Assembly: GCA_934561485.1 (NCBI GenBank)
Contig: CAKTGS010000025.1
Span: 1-23,255, forward strand
Direction: 5' to 3'
Origin: an uncultured Faecalibacterium sp.
Lineage (GTDB): Bacteria > Bacillota > Clostridia > Oscillospirales > Ruminococcaceae
DNA: 23,255 bases
Position numbers and translations under genes: made by a program. Below, one piece after another: positions 17,744 through 23,255 of the stretch; position 1 is the first letter of the stretch; every line of letters begins with the position of its first letter. The notes under the pieces are model-generated. The model was not told where the DNA came from. It worked only from the letters and a program-made list of their open reading frames with translations, and searched no databases.

Positions 17744-18144
17744 AGAGTTTTTTCCCTTTCTTCCTGCTCGGCTTCTGTGCCAAACAGGCGGTCGTATTCG
17801 CCGGTAAAGATGCGGTCCGGCAGGGCGCTGGTCATGGCCAGCGCCGCATTGAAGCGTTCTTCTTCGGTCAGCGGTGCACTCACCGGTGGAAAATGCGCCA
17901 GAATCCGCTCCAGCTCCTTGCGCACCTGCTTTGCCACCCAGATGCCCCGGTCGGTCATATAGATCTTGCCATAGTGCTCCTTTACGATCATGCCGCGGTC
18001 CATGAGCAGGTTCATGATGCGCACCACCGAGGGCTTGGTCACCCCCAGCTTTTCGGCAATGCTACGGGAGCTGATGTCCAGATGGGTCAGCGATACCTCA
18101 TAAATCGCCAGCAGATAGCGCAGATGCGCTGAGGTCAGTTCCAT
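17740..18144 (-). CDS. DtxR/MntR-like transcriptional regulator with altered metal site
   Basis: 134 residues. The N-terminal winged helix (about 1-72) has the DtxR/MntR pattern: LRYLLAIYE, then SRSIAEKLGVTKPSVVRIM as the recognition helix region, then GKIYMTDRG as the wing. A short helical C-terminal part replaces the full dimerisation domain and there is no SH3-like domain. Aligned by eye with Bacillus MntR, ligands Asp8, Glu11 and His77 correspond to Arg9, Leu12 and Lys76, and the later His pair is missing. The longer frame upstream (to 18351) is rejected because it runs through the feo terminator; ATG 18144 follows an AAGAGAG site. It lies directly after the feo operon and heads the exporter operon. 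A dyad shared with the feo and DUF3793 promoters overlaps its own promoter, which suggests autoregulation. Confidence 0.72.
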   Translation of the reverse strand: MELTSAHLRYLLAIYEVSLTHLDISSRSIAEKLGVTKPSVVRIMNLLMDRGMIVKEHYGKIYMTDRGIWVAKQVRKELERILAHFPPVSAPLTEEERFNAALAMTSALPDRIFTGEYDRLFGTEAEQEEREKTL

Positions 18145-18177
18145 CCCGATCACTCTCTTTTCTGTTATTTTTCCAAT

Positions 18178-18207
18178 GTTATCCAAAGCTAACTTTTTGT
18201 TTTTCAA
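18178..18207 (-). promoter_or_regulatory. Promoter and overlapping operator of the regulator/exporter operon
   Basis: On the minus strand TTGAAA (18207-18202) and GATAAC (18183-18178) are 18 bases apart. The 16-bp dyad GTTAGC-TTTG-GATAAC (18193-18178, minus) covers the -10 element. Its half-sites match the GTTAG/CTAAC pattern found at the feo and DUF3793 promoters with one mismatch. The -35 overlaps the T-run of the feo terminator. Confidence 0.5.
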
Positions 18208-18245
18208 AAAAGGGCGCGAGCCGAAATGCTCAGCCCGCGCCCTTT
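18206..18245 (-). terminator. Terminator of the feo operon
   Basis: On the minus strand AAAGGGCGCG pairs with CGCGCCCTTT, extended by GAGC/GGCT pairing with a small bulge, and the T-run corresponds to the A's at 18206-18211. It lies 13 bases after the stop of the Cys-rich gene. Confidence 0.8.
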
Positions 18246-18257
18246 GCGGTTTAACCT

Positions 18258-18434
18258 TTAGTGGCAGCCACCGCAGCCGCCGCAATCTCCATTGCAGCCG
18301 CCGCCTTCGCCACAGCCACCACAGCCGCCGCCATGCTTGTGGGAGTGCCATGTGATCCAGCCCACACCGCCAAACACGATAGCACCTACGATGATGGTAG
18401 GCAGATTAAAGTTCGCGGCGAGAAATTCCATCAT
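18258..18434 (-). CDS. FeoB-associated Cys-rich small membrane protein
   Basis: 58 residues: one N-terminal membrane helix (LPTIIVGAIVFGGVGWITW) followed by a His/Gly/Cys-rich tail with repeated CGGC motifs ending in CH. This is the form of the small proteins encoded next to feoB in many Firmicutes (PF12669 type), thought to help FeoB by binding iron or organising the transporter. ATG 18434 is chosen for its 10-base spacing from an AAAGGG site; GTG 18443 and ATG 18431 are also in frame. It is the last gene of the feo operon, 37 bases after feoB, and is followed by the terminator. Confidence 0.85.
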   Translation of the reverse strand: MMEFLAANFNLPTIIVGAIVFGGVGWITWHSHKHGGGCGGCGEGGGCNGDCGGCGGCH

Positions 18435-18471
18435 ACAAAACACACCCTTTCAAACAGTGCAGAGCATTTGA

Positions 18472-20658
18472 TCAGATCTTGGAAACATCGATCTTGACCT
18501 CGTTGTCTCCAACATACTTGTTGGGACGAACCAGCAGGTAGATGAAGCCGACCAGGATCACAGCAGCCACGATGGTGAAGAAGTTGAAGCCAACCTCACC
18601 GGTGATGATGCCGCCCAGCTGGTACACGACCAGTGCGGAGCAGTAAGCCAGAGCGCACATATAACCAATGGCAATGGCGGTCCACTTGCCGTTGTTCATC
18701 TCACGCTTGATAGCGCCCATAGCAGCAAAGCAGGGAGCGCACAGCAGGTTGAAGATCATGAAGGCGTAAGCAGACAGAGCGGTGTAATCCTGAGCCACTG
18801 CGCTCCAGATCTCATCACCGTTCTCAGACAGCTCGCCGCCGAAGTGATACAGAACGCCGAAGGTCCCAACCACGTTCTCCTTTGCGATCAGGCCGGAAAC
18901 AGAAGCAACGGTTGCCTTCCAGTTGCCGAAGCCCAGAGGAGCAAAGATCCATGCGATCTTGGTAGCGATGATGGCCAGGATGGAATTGTCCTGATCCTCG
19001 ATCATACCAAAGGCACCATTCTCAAAGCCGAAGCCCTGCAGGAACCACAGGATGACGGTAGAAGCCAGAATGACGGAACCGGCACGCTTGATGAAGGACC
19101 AGCCGCGCTCCCAGGTAGCACGGAAGACGTTGCCCCATGCAGGCACGTGGTAAGCAGGCAGCTCCATAACGAAGGGAGCGGGGTCACCTGCGAAGATCTT
19201 GGTCTTTTTCAGGATAATGCCAGACAGGATGATGGCAGCCATGCCGATGAAGTAAGCGGAAACGGCAACCACAGAGGAACCGCCGAACAGAGCACCTGCG
19301 ATCAGGCCGATGATGGGCATCTTAGCGCCGCAGGGGATGAAGCAGGTGGTCATGATGGTCATACGGCGGTCACGCTCGTTCTCGATGGTACGGGAAGCCA
19401 TGATACCGGGCACGCCGCAGCCGGTACCAACCAGCACGGGGATGAAGCTCTTGCCGGACAGGCCGAACTTGCGGAAGATACGGTCCATGATGAAGGCGAC
19501 ACGGGACATATAGCCAACGTCCTCCAGGATGGACAGCAGGAAGAACAGGACCAGCATCTGGGGAACGAAGCCCAAGACCGCGCCGACACCGGCAACGATG
19601 CCGTCCATGATCAGGCCGTACAGCCAGCCTGCCACGCCGATGCTCTCCAGGAAGCCGCCCAGAGCGCCCGGCACGATCTCGCCAAACAGCACATCGTTGG
19701 TCCAGTCGGTTGCAAAGGAGCCAATGGACCAGCCGCCATCTGCAATGGAGGTGCCCATGGACAGGGAGTACATCAGGAACATGACCAGTGCGAAGATGGG
19801 CAGAGCCAGGATACGGTTGGTCACGATCTGGTCGATCTTATCGGAAACGGTCAGGTGCTCCACGCGGGCCTTCTTCTTGACGGCCTTGCCCACCACGGTG
19901 TTGATGTAAGCGTAGCGCTGGTTGGTGATGATGCTCTCGGCATCATCGTCCATCTCAGCTTCGCAGTCCTTGATGTGCTGGTCGATGTGGTCGATCAGGC
20001 TCTTGTCGAGCTTCAGCTCTTCCATGACCTTGTCGTCACGCTCGAACAGCTTGACGGCGTACCAGCGCAGGAAGTGGTCATCCACCATGCCCTGAATGGA
20101 CTCTTCAATGTGGGCAATGGCATGCTCCACGCTGCCGGTGAACACATGGGGCAGCTCAGCACCCTTGGTAACCTTTGCAGCAGCCACAGCGGCCTTTGCA
20201 GCAGCCTCGGTGCCTTCGCCCTTCAGGGCGCTGATCTCCACAGCCTGGCAGCCCAGCTCTGCGCTCAGCTTTTTCAGGTCGATCTTATCGCCATTCTTAC
20301 GCACCAGGTCGATCATGTTCACAGCCATGACCACCGGGATGCCCAGCTCGATCAGCTGGGTGGTCAGGTACAGGTTACGCTCGATGTTGGTGCCATCAAT
20401 GATGTTCAGGATAGCATCGGGCTTTTCCTTGACCAGGTAAGTACGGGAAACCACTTCTTCCAGCGTGTACGGAGACAGCGAGTAGATGCCGGGCAGGTCC
20501 TGGATGATAACATCCTTGTCGCCCTTCAGCTTGCCTTCCTTCTTTTCCACCGTAACGCCGGGCCAGTTGCCCACGTACTGGTTGGAGCCGGTCAGGTTAT
20601 TGAACAGGGTCGTTTTGCCGCAGTTCGGGTTACCGGCGAGTGCAATTTTAATGCTCAT
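18472..20658 (-). CDS. feoB: Ferrous iron transport protein B
   Basis: 728 residues; imports Fe2+ across the cytoplasmic membrane. The N-terminal G-protein domain has all motifs: G1 GNPNCGKTT, the G2 region YVGNWPGVTVEKKEG, G3 DLPGIYSLSPY, G4 NMID and G5 SALKGEG. A helical guanine-dissociation-inhibitor-like segment (about 165-270) follows, then the polytopic core with the Gate motifs (GTGCGVPGIMASR and CFIPCGAKMPII) that carry the conserved cysteines of the permeation path. Length and motifs are normal for a complete FeoB. The ATG follows GGAGGAAAGG and lies 26 bases after the second FeoA-like gene. Expression is probably driven from the promoter at 21277-21305. Confidence 0.97.
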   Translation of the reverse strand: MSIKIALAGNPNCGKTTLFNNLTGSNQYVGNWPGVTVEKKEGKLKGDKDVIIQDLPGIYSLSPYTLEEVVSRTYLVKEKPDAILNIIDGTNIERNLYLTTQLIELGIPVVMAVNMIDLVRKNGDKIDLKKLSAELGCQAVEISALKGEGTEAAAKAAVAAAKVTKGAELPHVFTGSVEHAIAHIEESIQGMVDDHFLRWYAVKLFERDDKVMEELKLDKSLIDHIDQHIKDCEAEMDDDAESIITNQRYAYINTVVGKAVKKKARVEHLTVSDKIDQIVTNRILALPIFALVMFLMYSLSMGTSIADGGWSIGSFATDWTNDVLFGEIVPGALGGFLESIGVAGWLYGLIMDGIVAGVGAVLGFVPQMLVLFFLLSILEDVGYMSRVAFIMDRIFRKFGLSGKSFIPVLVGTGCGVPGIMASRTIENERDRRMTIMTTCFIPCGAKMPIIGLIAGALFGGSSVVAVSAYFIGMAAIILSGIILKKTKIFAGDPAPFVMELPAYHVPAWGNVFRATWERGWSFIKRAGSVILASTVILWFLQGFGFENGAFGMIEDQDNSILAIIATKIAWIFAPLGFGNWKATVASVSGLIAKENVVGTFGVLYHFGGELSENGDEIWSAVAQDYTALSAYAFMIFNLLCAPCFAAMGAIKREMNNGKWTAIAIGYMCALAYCSALVVYQLGGIITGEVGFNFFTIVAAVILVGFIYLLVRPNKYVGDNEVKIDVSKI

Positions 20659-20684
20659 TGCGATACCTTTCCTCCCTTTGGAAA

Positions 20685-20906
20685 TCAGACAATTTCAATC
20701 ATTTCGGCATCGGCCTTACGCACACTCAGCTCGTAGTTGCGCACGGTCAGCTCCATGGGGTCGCCCAGGGGGGCAACCTTGCGGACGTAGATCTCCACGC
20801 CCTTGGTGATGCCCATGTCCATGATGCGGCGCTTGACCGGGCCTTCGCCATGCAGCTTTGCCACGGTGACGGTTTCGCCAACCTTGGCGTCTTTCAGAGT
20901 CTTCAT
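20685..20906 (-). CDS. FeoA-like SH3-domain protein (second copy)
   Basis: 73 residues with the FeoA beta-barrel pattern: LKDAKVGETVTVAKL, then KRRIMDMGITKGVEI, then DPMELTVRNYELSVRKADA. FeoA domains bind FeoB or metal regulators and are needed for iron uptake. The frame extends to 20966, but ATG 20906 follows a perfect GAGGAGG site. It contains MELTVRNYELSVRK, the standard FeoA C-terminal strand pair, and so looks like the canonical FeoA of the two. It lies between the first FeoA-like gene (81 bases) and feoB (26 bases). Confidence 0.9.
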   Translation of the reverse strand: MKTLKDAKVGETVTVAKLHGEGPVKRRIMDMGITKGVEIYVRKVAPLGDPMELTVRNYELSVRKADAEMIEIV

Positions 20907-20987
20907 TGTAAATCCTCCTCTACTTGTCTTTATCGGAGACCATTCCAGCTTCGGAGCGTCTCCCAAACAGTGCCTTACAGGCGCTGT

Positions 20988-21203
20988 TTAGCCAATCATA
21001 ATGCGGTTTGCCATGGTCTTATCCAGCGCAATGCGGCTTTCCTTGACCTGAATGATCAGGTTGCCGGCGATCTCGTTGACCACGGTGACCTCGCTTTCTA
21101 CCACAAAGCCCAGCTCTGCCAGATGCAGACGAACCTCATCCTTGCCGGTGATCTTTTTGATGGTGACCGTCTCACCCGCTTTTGCCATTGTCAAAGGCAT
21201 CAT
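20988..21203 (-). CDS. FeoA-like SH3-domain protein (first copy)
   Basis: 71 residues, first gene of the feo operon. The FeoA pattern is AKAGETVTIKKITG, then VRLHLAELGFVVESEV, then NLIIQVKESRIALDKTMA. It differs clearly from the second copy, so the pair is an old duplication and not a recent one. Two ATGs are adjacent (21203 and 21200); the first has 9 bases to the AAGGAGTG site. The leader between the promoter and this gene is about 65 bases and includes one dyad. Confidence 0.9.
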   Translation of the reverse strand: MMPLTMAKAGETVTIKKITGKDEVRLHLAELGFVVESEVTVVNEIAGNLIIQVKESRIALDKTMANRIMIG

Positions 21204-21251
21204 TTGCGTTCACTCCTTACCCTACTATCAGGAAATGTGCAGTGCGGCCGT

Positions 21252-21267
21252 GTTAGTCGCAACTATC
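21252..21267. promoter_or_regulatory. Operator-like dyad downstream of the feo promoter
   Basis: GTTAGT-CGCA-ACTATC (6-4-6, one mismatch in the arms). It begins just past the -10 element of the feo promoter, near the expected start of transcription. It shares its half-site with the dyads at 18178, 22347 and 22419. Confidence 0.5.
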
Positions 21268-21273
21268 AGCATG

Positions 21274-21305
21274 GATAGTTTACGCTTACTAACCCTGCTT
21301 GTCAA
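21274..21305 (-). promoter_or_regulatory. feo operon promoter with an embedded operator-like dyad
   Basis: On the minus strand a perfect TTGACA (21305-21300), a 17-base spacer and TAAACT (21282-21277) form a strong promoter. The spacer contains GGGTTAGT. GTTAGT (21293-21288) forms a dyad with ACTATC (21279-21274) around an 8-base centre; read with a 4-base centre the second arm is poorer. A repressor bound here would block the polymerase. Confidence 0.65.
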
Positions 21306-21325
21306 TAATTTTTTCATAATTCAAA

Positions 21326-21345
21326 GTTAGTTTATATAAACAAAC
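21326..21345. promoter_or_regulatory. 20-bp near-perfect palindrome upstream of the feo promoter
   Basis: GTTAGTTTATATAAACAAAC is palindromic except for one mismatched pair. Its centre lies about 30 bases upstream of the -35 hexamer, a place more typical for an activator or an upstream repressor site. It also starts with GTTAG, but its layout differs from the 6-4-6 dyads. Confidence 0.45.
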
Positions 21346-21689
21346 AAATTTTATGCCCCGCAACTCTCCGGATTTTATCACAATCAACAACAACTAACTC
21401 AGCTTTTTGACGCAAAGTTCGTGCATGTTAACATTCTGGAACCCGTTTTGCGGTCACCGGCTGTGCACTCTGCCAAAGCCGGTTTCTGGAGCGTTTTTCT
21501 GCCGAGAAATATTGTGCCGACCGGCCGGTGCGGCGTGAAAAATTTTTCCGGAAAGTGACACAGCCGCACGGTGCAGTGGTCAGTCTGCGCCGCGCGGCCG
21601 CGTGTCAAAAGGAGGATTTCTTCCCGCCGGTGCGTGGACATCAGCGGGCGCCAGGATAAAAAGAGAGTATTTGAAAGAGAATGTCAGAT
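21346..21689. other. Intergenic stretch with no gene seen
   Basis: This ~340-base interval between the feo regulatory region and the end of the DUF3793 gene holds no open frame with a ribosome-binding site that I can support. A small inverted repeat, ACCGGCT/AGCCGGT (around 21457-21484), is present without a T-run. An isolated AAGGAGG occurs at 21608 with no suitable start after it. No terminator for the DUF3793 gene is evident. Confidence 0.5.
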
Positions 21690-22268
21690 TTAAGCCGCCA
21701 CGGCAAGGCGGAGAATGGAGGTGCCGCTGTGGAACAGCCGCAGATACACTGCCGTGCATTTGCTCAGCTGCGCAAAATGCTTCTGTGCGGTCAGCGGATC
21801 GCCGTAGGCCTTCCAGCAGCCGCAGCAGGTAAAATTCTGGCCGCGGTTCTTGATAAAGCCCACCACATCCGTCAGCGGATACCCCAGAAAAACGCCGATC
21901 TCATGGGGAAACTCTGCCGCACAGCACAGCCTGCGGGAAAGCTGGGTCAGCAGGCCGGTGCAGTCTGCCGGGTCCTCCGGCAGGCGGTAGCCTTCCTGCG
22001 CCAGAAACGCACGCACCTCTGCATCGGCCAGCACAGCCCGCAGCTTGCTTTCCCGGTATACATACACCAGGTAGCGGTGGGTGCGCACACAGCCTTTCAG
22101 CACACGCACCCGCAGGCCCTTGGGGTTCAGCTGGGCATTCCAGCTTTTCACCCGCCGGGCAAGATCGGCACAGTCGCCGGTCTCGTAGCGGAACAATCCG
22201 GCAGGCTTCAGACTTGCCAGCACCGGTGCGCATTGTTCAACCATCACAGTCTCAAAACTGCGCTCCAT
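21690..22268 (-). CDS. DUF3793 family protein
   Basis: 192 residues, soluble. The family is recognised from a CAPVLASLKPAGLF-type start, YLVYVYRESKL, and the strongly conserved FPHEIGVFLGYPLTDVVGFI followed by CCGCWKAYGD. Conserved cysteines and the histidine in FPHEIG could be metal or redox ligands, but the function of the family is not established. From memory, members are often encoded beside flavodoxin, FeoA or FeoB genes in Clostridia, which suits this place next to the feo operon. ATG 22268 is chosen over the longer frame (22322) because AGGAGGA lies 7 bases before it. Its own promoter carries two dyads shared with the feo promoter. Confidence 0.85.
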   Translation of the reverse strand: MERSFETVMVEQCAPVLASLKPAGLFRYETGDCADLARRVKSWNAQLNPKGLRVRVLKGCVRTHRYLVYVYRESKLRAVLADAEVRAFLAQEGYRLPEDPADCTGLLTQLSRRLCCAAEFPHEIGVFLGYPLTDVVGFIKNRGQNFTCCGCWKAYGDPLTAQKHFAQLSKCTAVYLRLFHSGTSILRLAVAA

Positions 22269-22346
22269 CCGCTCTTCCTCCTGCCGATCGGCTGTGCAAG
22301 GCACGCCGTTTTGCAATAGCATATCCGGATGTGCCCGCCTTTATGA

Positions 22347-22362
22347 GTTAGATATTTCTAAC
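22347..22362. promoter_or_regulatory. Perfect 16-bp dyad in the DUF3793 leader
   Basis: GTTAGA-TATT-TCTAAC has perfect 6-base arms. It lies in the untranslated leader, about 80 bases downstream of the expected start, and is the best copy of the shared motif. Confidence 0.6.
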
Positions 22363-22418
22363 CGCAGCTTCAAAAAAGAAGCAGCGCACCCGGTAGCCGG
22401 GGCATCTGCCGTTTGGCG

Positions 22419-22434
22419 GTTAGTCATTTCTAAC
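22419..22434. promoter_or_regulatory. Operator-like dyad at the DUF3793 transcription start
   Basis: GTTAGT-CATT-TCTAAC has five perfectly paired arm positions and the same 4-base centre length as the copy at 22347. It begins 9 bases after the -10 hexamer, so a bound protein would cover the start point. Confidence 0.6.
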
Positions 22435-22442
22435 GTGACTGT

Positions 22443-22471
22443 ATCTTACCACAGCTCCGGGCCGGTGTCAA
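22443..22471 (-). promoter_or_regulatory. Promoter of the DUF3793 gene
   Basis: On the minus strand a perfect TTGACA (22471-22466), 17 bases, then TAAGAT (22448-22443). The leader to the ATG is about 165 bases and contains both dyads and a hairpin, CGCTGCTTC/GAAGCTGCG (22363-22386). Confidence 0.65.
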
Positions 22472-22557
22472 CACTTTTCTTGAAAAAAGTTATTTGTGAC
22501 AAACCGCATTGTTTTTTCTCCTGGTTTTCCGGCATTCTACCGTTTTGGGGAGCATTG

Positions 22558-22566
22558 TGTTATAAT
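22558..22566 (+). promoter_or_regulatory. Extended -10 promoter of the P-loop kinase gene
   Basis: TGT-TATAAT at 22558-22566 is a perfect extended -10. No good -35 is seen 17 bases upstream. Transcription would start near 22573 and give a leader of about 210 bases. Confidence 0.6.
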
Positions 22567-22625
22567 TACAAAGGATCACATTCACCAGCAGTACACTCTC
22601 CCGGCCTGCTGCTCACAAAACCGCA

Positions 22626-22676
22626 GCCCCCCTCTCCGTCATTGCTCTGCAATGCCACTTCTCCCGAGGGGAAAGC
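22626..22676. repeat. Palindromic repeat remnant inside the kinase leader
   Basis: CCCTCTCC, then a hairpin CATTGC-TCT-GCAATG (22640-22654), then TTCTCCC-GA-GGGGAA (22659-22673). The C-run/hairpin/C-run-G-run layout recalls the element at 4481-4630, so this may be a worn copy of a related repeat family that landed in the 5' leader. Confidence 0.45.
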
Positions 22677-22717
22677 GTTTTGACACGTTTCGGTTTTGCG
22701 ATAAGCTCCCCCATCGT

Positions 22718-22782
22718 GGGAACCGGCATCGAGCAGCGCGAGATGACTGAGAGGGTCCCATCTTATAAAAGGAGCACACCCT
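22718..22782 (+). promoter_or_regulatory. Possible structured RNA element masking the kinase start
   Basis: GGGAACC (22718-22724) can pair with GGGTCCC (22753-22759, one mismatch) around an inner CATC/GATG stem. Alternatively AGGGT (22752-22756) can pair with ACCCT (22778-22782), which touches the ATG and encloses the AAAAGGAG ribosome-binding site. The two pairings compete. I could not match it to a known riboswitch class; a CTGAGA at 22747-22752 recalls the TPP element, but the rest of that element is missing. Confidence 0.35.
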
Positions 22783-23255
22783 ATGGCAGCATCCATCCCT
22801 CCCTCCGCATTGACGGAGCTTCTCTCCGCCGCGCTGGCTCAACAGCCCGCAAAGCCGCTGGTGCTGGCCCTGGACGGCCGCTGCGGCAGCGGCAAAACTG
22901 CCTTGGCCGCTGCACTGGCAGCGCAGTTCCCGGCCAGCATCACTCTGCACACGGATGATTTTTACCTGCCCCCGGCCCAGCGTGTGCCCGGCTGGGAGCA
23001 CATTCCCTGCGCCAACATGGACCTTGCCCGCCTGCGGGACGAGGCCCTGCGCCCGGCCCATGCCGGGCAGCCGGTGCCTTACCGGGCATATTCCTGCCGA
23101 GAAGGCGCCTATTTGCCCGTGCAGCAGCTGGCCGCCCAGCCGCTGGTCATTCTGGAGGGCAGCTACAGCCACCACCCACTGCTGGCCCCGTATGAGGATT
23201 TCCGGGTGTTCATGACCTGCTCGGATGCCGAGCAGACCCGCCGCCTGCAGGCCCG
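22783..23255 (+). CDS. Uridine-kinase-like P-loop kinase (partial, runs off the window)
   Basis: 157 residues are visible and the frame is open to the right edge. A Walker A motif GRCGSGKT lies near residues 34-41, followed by HTDDFYLPP, the acidic/aromatic substrate motif of the uridine kinase/phosphoribulokinase group, and a Walker-B-like VILEGSYSHHP. These enzymes phosphorylate nucleosides or other small hydroxyl compounds with ATP. The N-terminal ~28 residues are an ordinary lead-in with no signal peptide. The ATG has an AAAAGGAG site. Which compound is phosphorylated cannot be told, and the rest of the gene lies outside the window. Confidence 0.8.
   Translation, partial: MAASIPPSALTELLSAALAQQPAKPLVLALDGRCGSGKTALAAALAAQFPASITLHTDDFYLPPAQRVPGWEHIPCANMDLARLRDEALRPAHAGQPVPYRAYSCREGAYLPVQQLAAQPLVILEGSYSHHPLLAPYEDFRVFMTCSDAEQTRRLQA

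Noticed and set aside
15998..17962. Plus-strand open frame of 654 codons opposite the CydD-like gene
   Set aside because: Antisense of a clear ABC exporter with intact Walker motifs.
18145..18351. N-terminal extension of the DtxR-like protein
   Set aside because: It would be Arg/Trp-rich antisense of the Cys-rich gene and would read through the feo terminator; ATG 18144 fits the family.
18844..20736. Plus-strand open frame of 630 codons opposite feoB
   Set aside because: FeoB on the other strand has all G-motifs and a ribosome-binding site; this frame shows only antisense low complexity.
21399..21641. 80-codon minus-strand frame between feo and DUF3793
   Set aside because: No ribosome-binding site, no recognisable domain, and biased composition.
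21681..22319. 212-codon plus-strand frame opposite DUF3793
   Set aside because: DUF3793 on the minus strand has conserved family motifs and a good ribosome-binding site; this is its antisense shadow.
22700..22782. TPP riboswitch
   Set aside because: CTGAGA is present, but the conserved GAACCTGAT and CCAGCG parts are absent and the downstream gene is not a thiamine gene.

Overview
The window looks like a chromosomal segment of a GC-rich, anaerobic gut Firmicute of the Clostridia, probably Faecalibacterium or a close relative. This is an inference from the FeoA/FeoB/Cys-rich FeoB-partner operon, a DUF3793 gene, a Tat-type peptide-binding lipoprotein, a ferredoxin-type 4Fe-4S protein, and the style of the intergenic palindromic repeats. 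No rRNA, tRNA, CRISPR array, phage gene or transposase was seen.

Layout. (1) 1-4478, plus strand: the tail of an unidentified gene and a terminator, then an apparent operon of a large polytopic membrane protein (GT-C glycosyltransferase-like), a trigger-factor-like foldase without the ribosome-binding domain, and a multi-cluster 4Fe-4S protein with a coiled-coil tail. (2) 4479-11150: a cluster of palindromes, a promoter with an attenuator-like leader, and a complete dipeptide/oligopeptide ABC importer. The binding lipoprotein is closed off by a strong terminator, then two permeases and two ATPases follow in tight array. (3) 11151-14340: an acyl-CoA synthetase-like ligase and a secreted SGNH/GDSL esterase, each with its own good promoter and terminator. 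(4) 14341-22268, minus strand: from right to left, a DUF3793 gene, the feo operon (FeoA-like, FeoA-like, FeoB, Cys-rich small membrane protein), a DtxR/MntR-like regulator, and a CydDC-like heterodimeric ABC exporter translationally coupled to that regulator. (5) 22269-23255: a divergent promoter region, a structured 5' leader, and the start of a uridine-kinase-like P-loop kinase cut by the window edge.

The most interesting point is in region 4. Three separate minus-strand promoters (regulator plus exporter, feo operon, DUF3793) carry variants of the same 16-bp dyad, GTTAG(A/T)-N4-(A/T)CTAAC, overlapping or just downstream of recognisable -35/-10 elements. This suggests one regulon, probably metal- or iron-related, that ties ferrous iron uptake, DUF3793 and a CydDC-like exporter to the DtxR-like protein encoded in the same block. 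By eye, that regulator has lost the residues that bind metal in MntR and DtxR, so its signal may not be a directly bound metal in the usual site. Everything here was read by eye; no database search was run.
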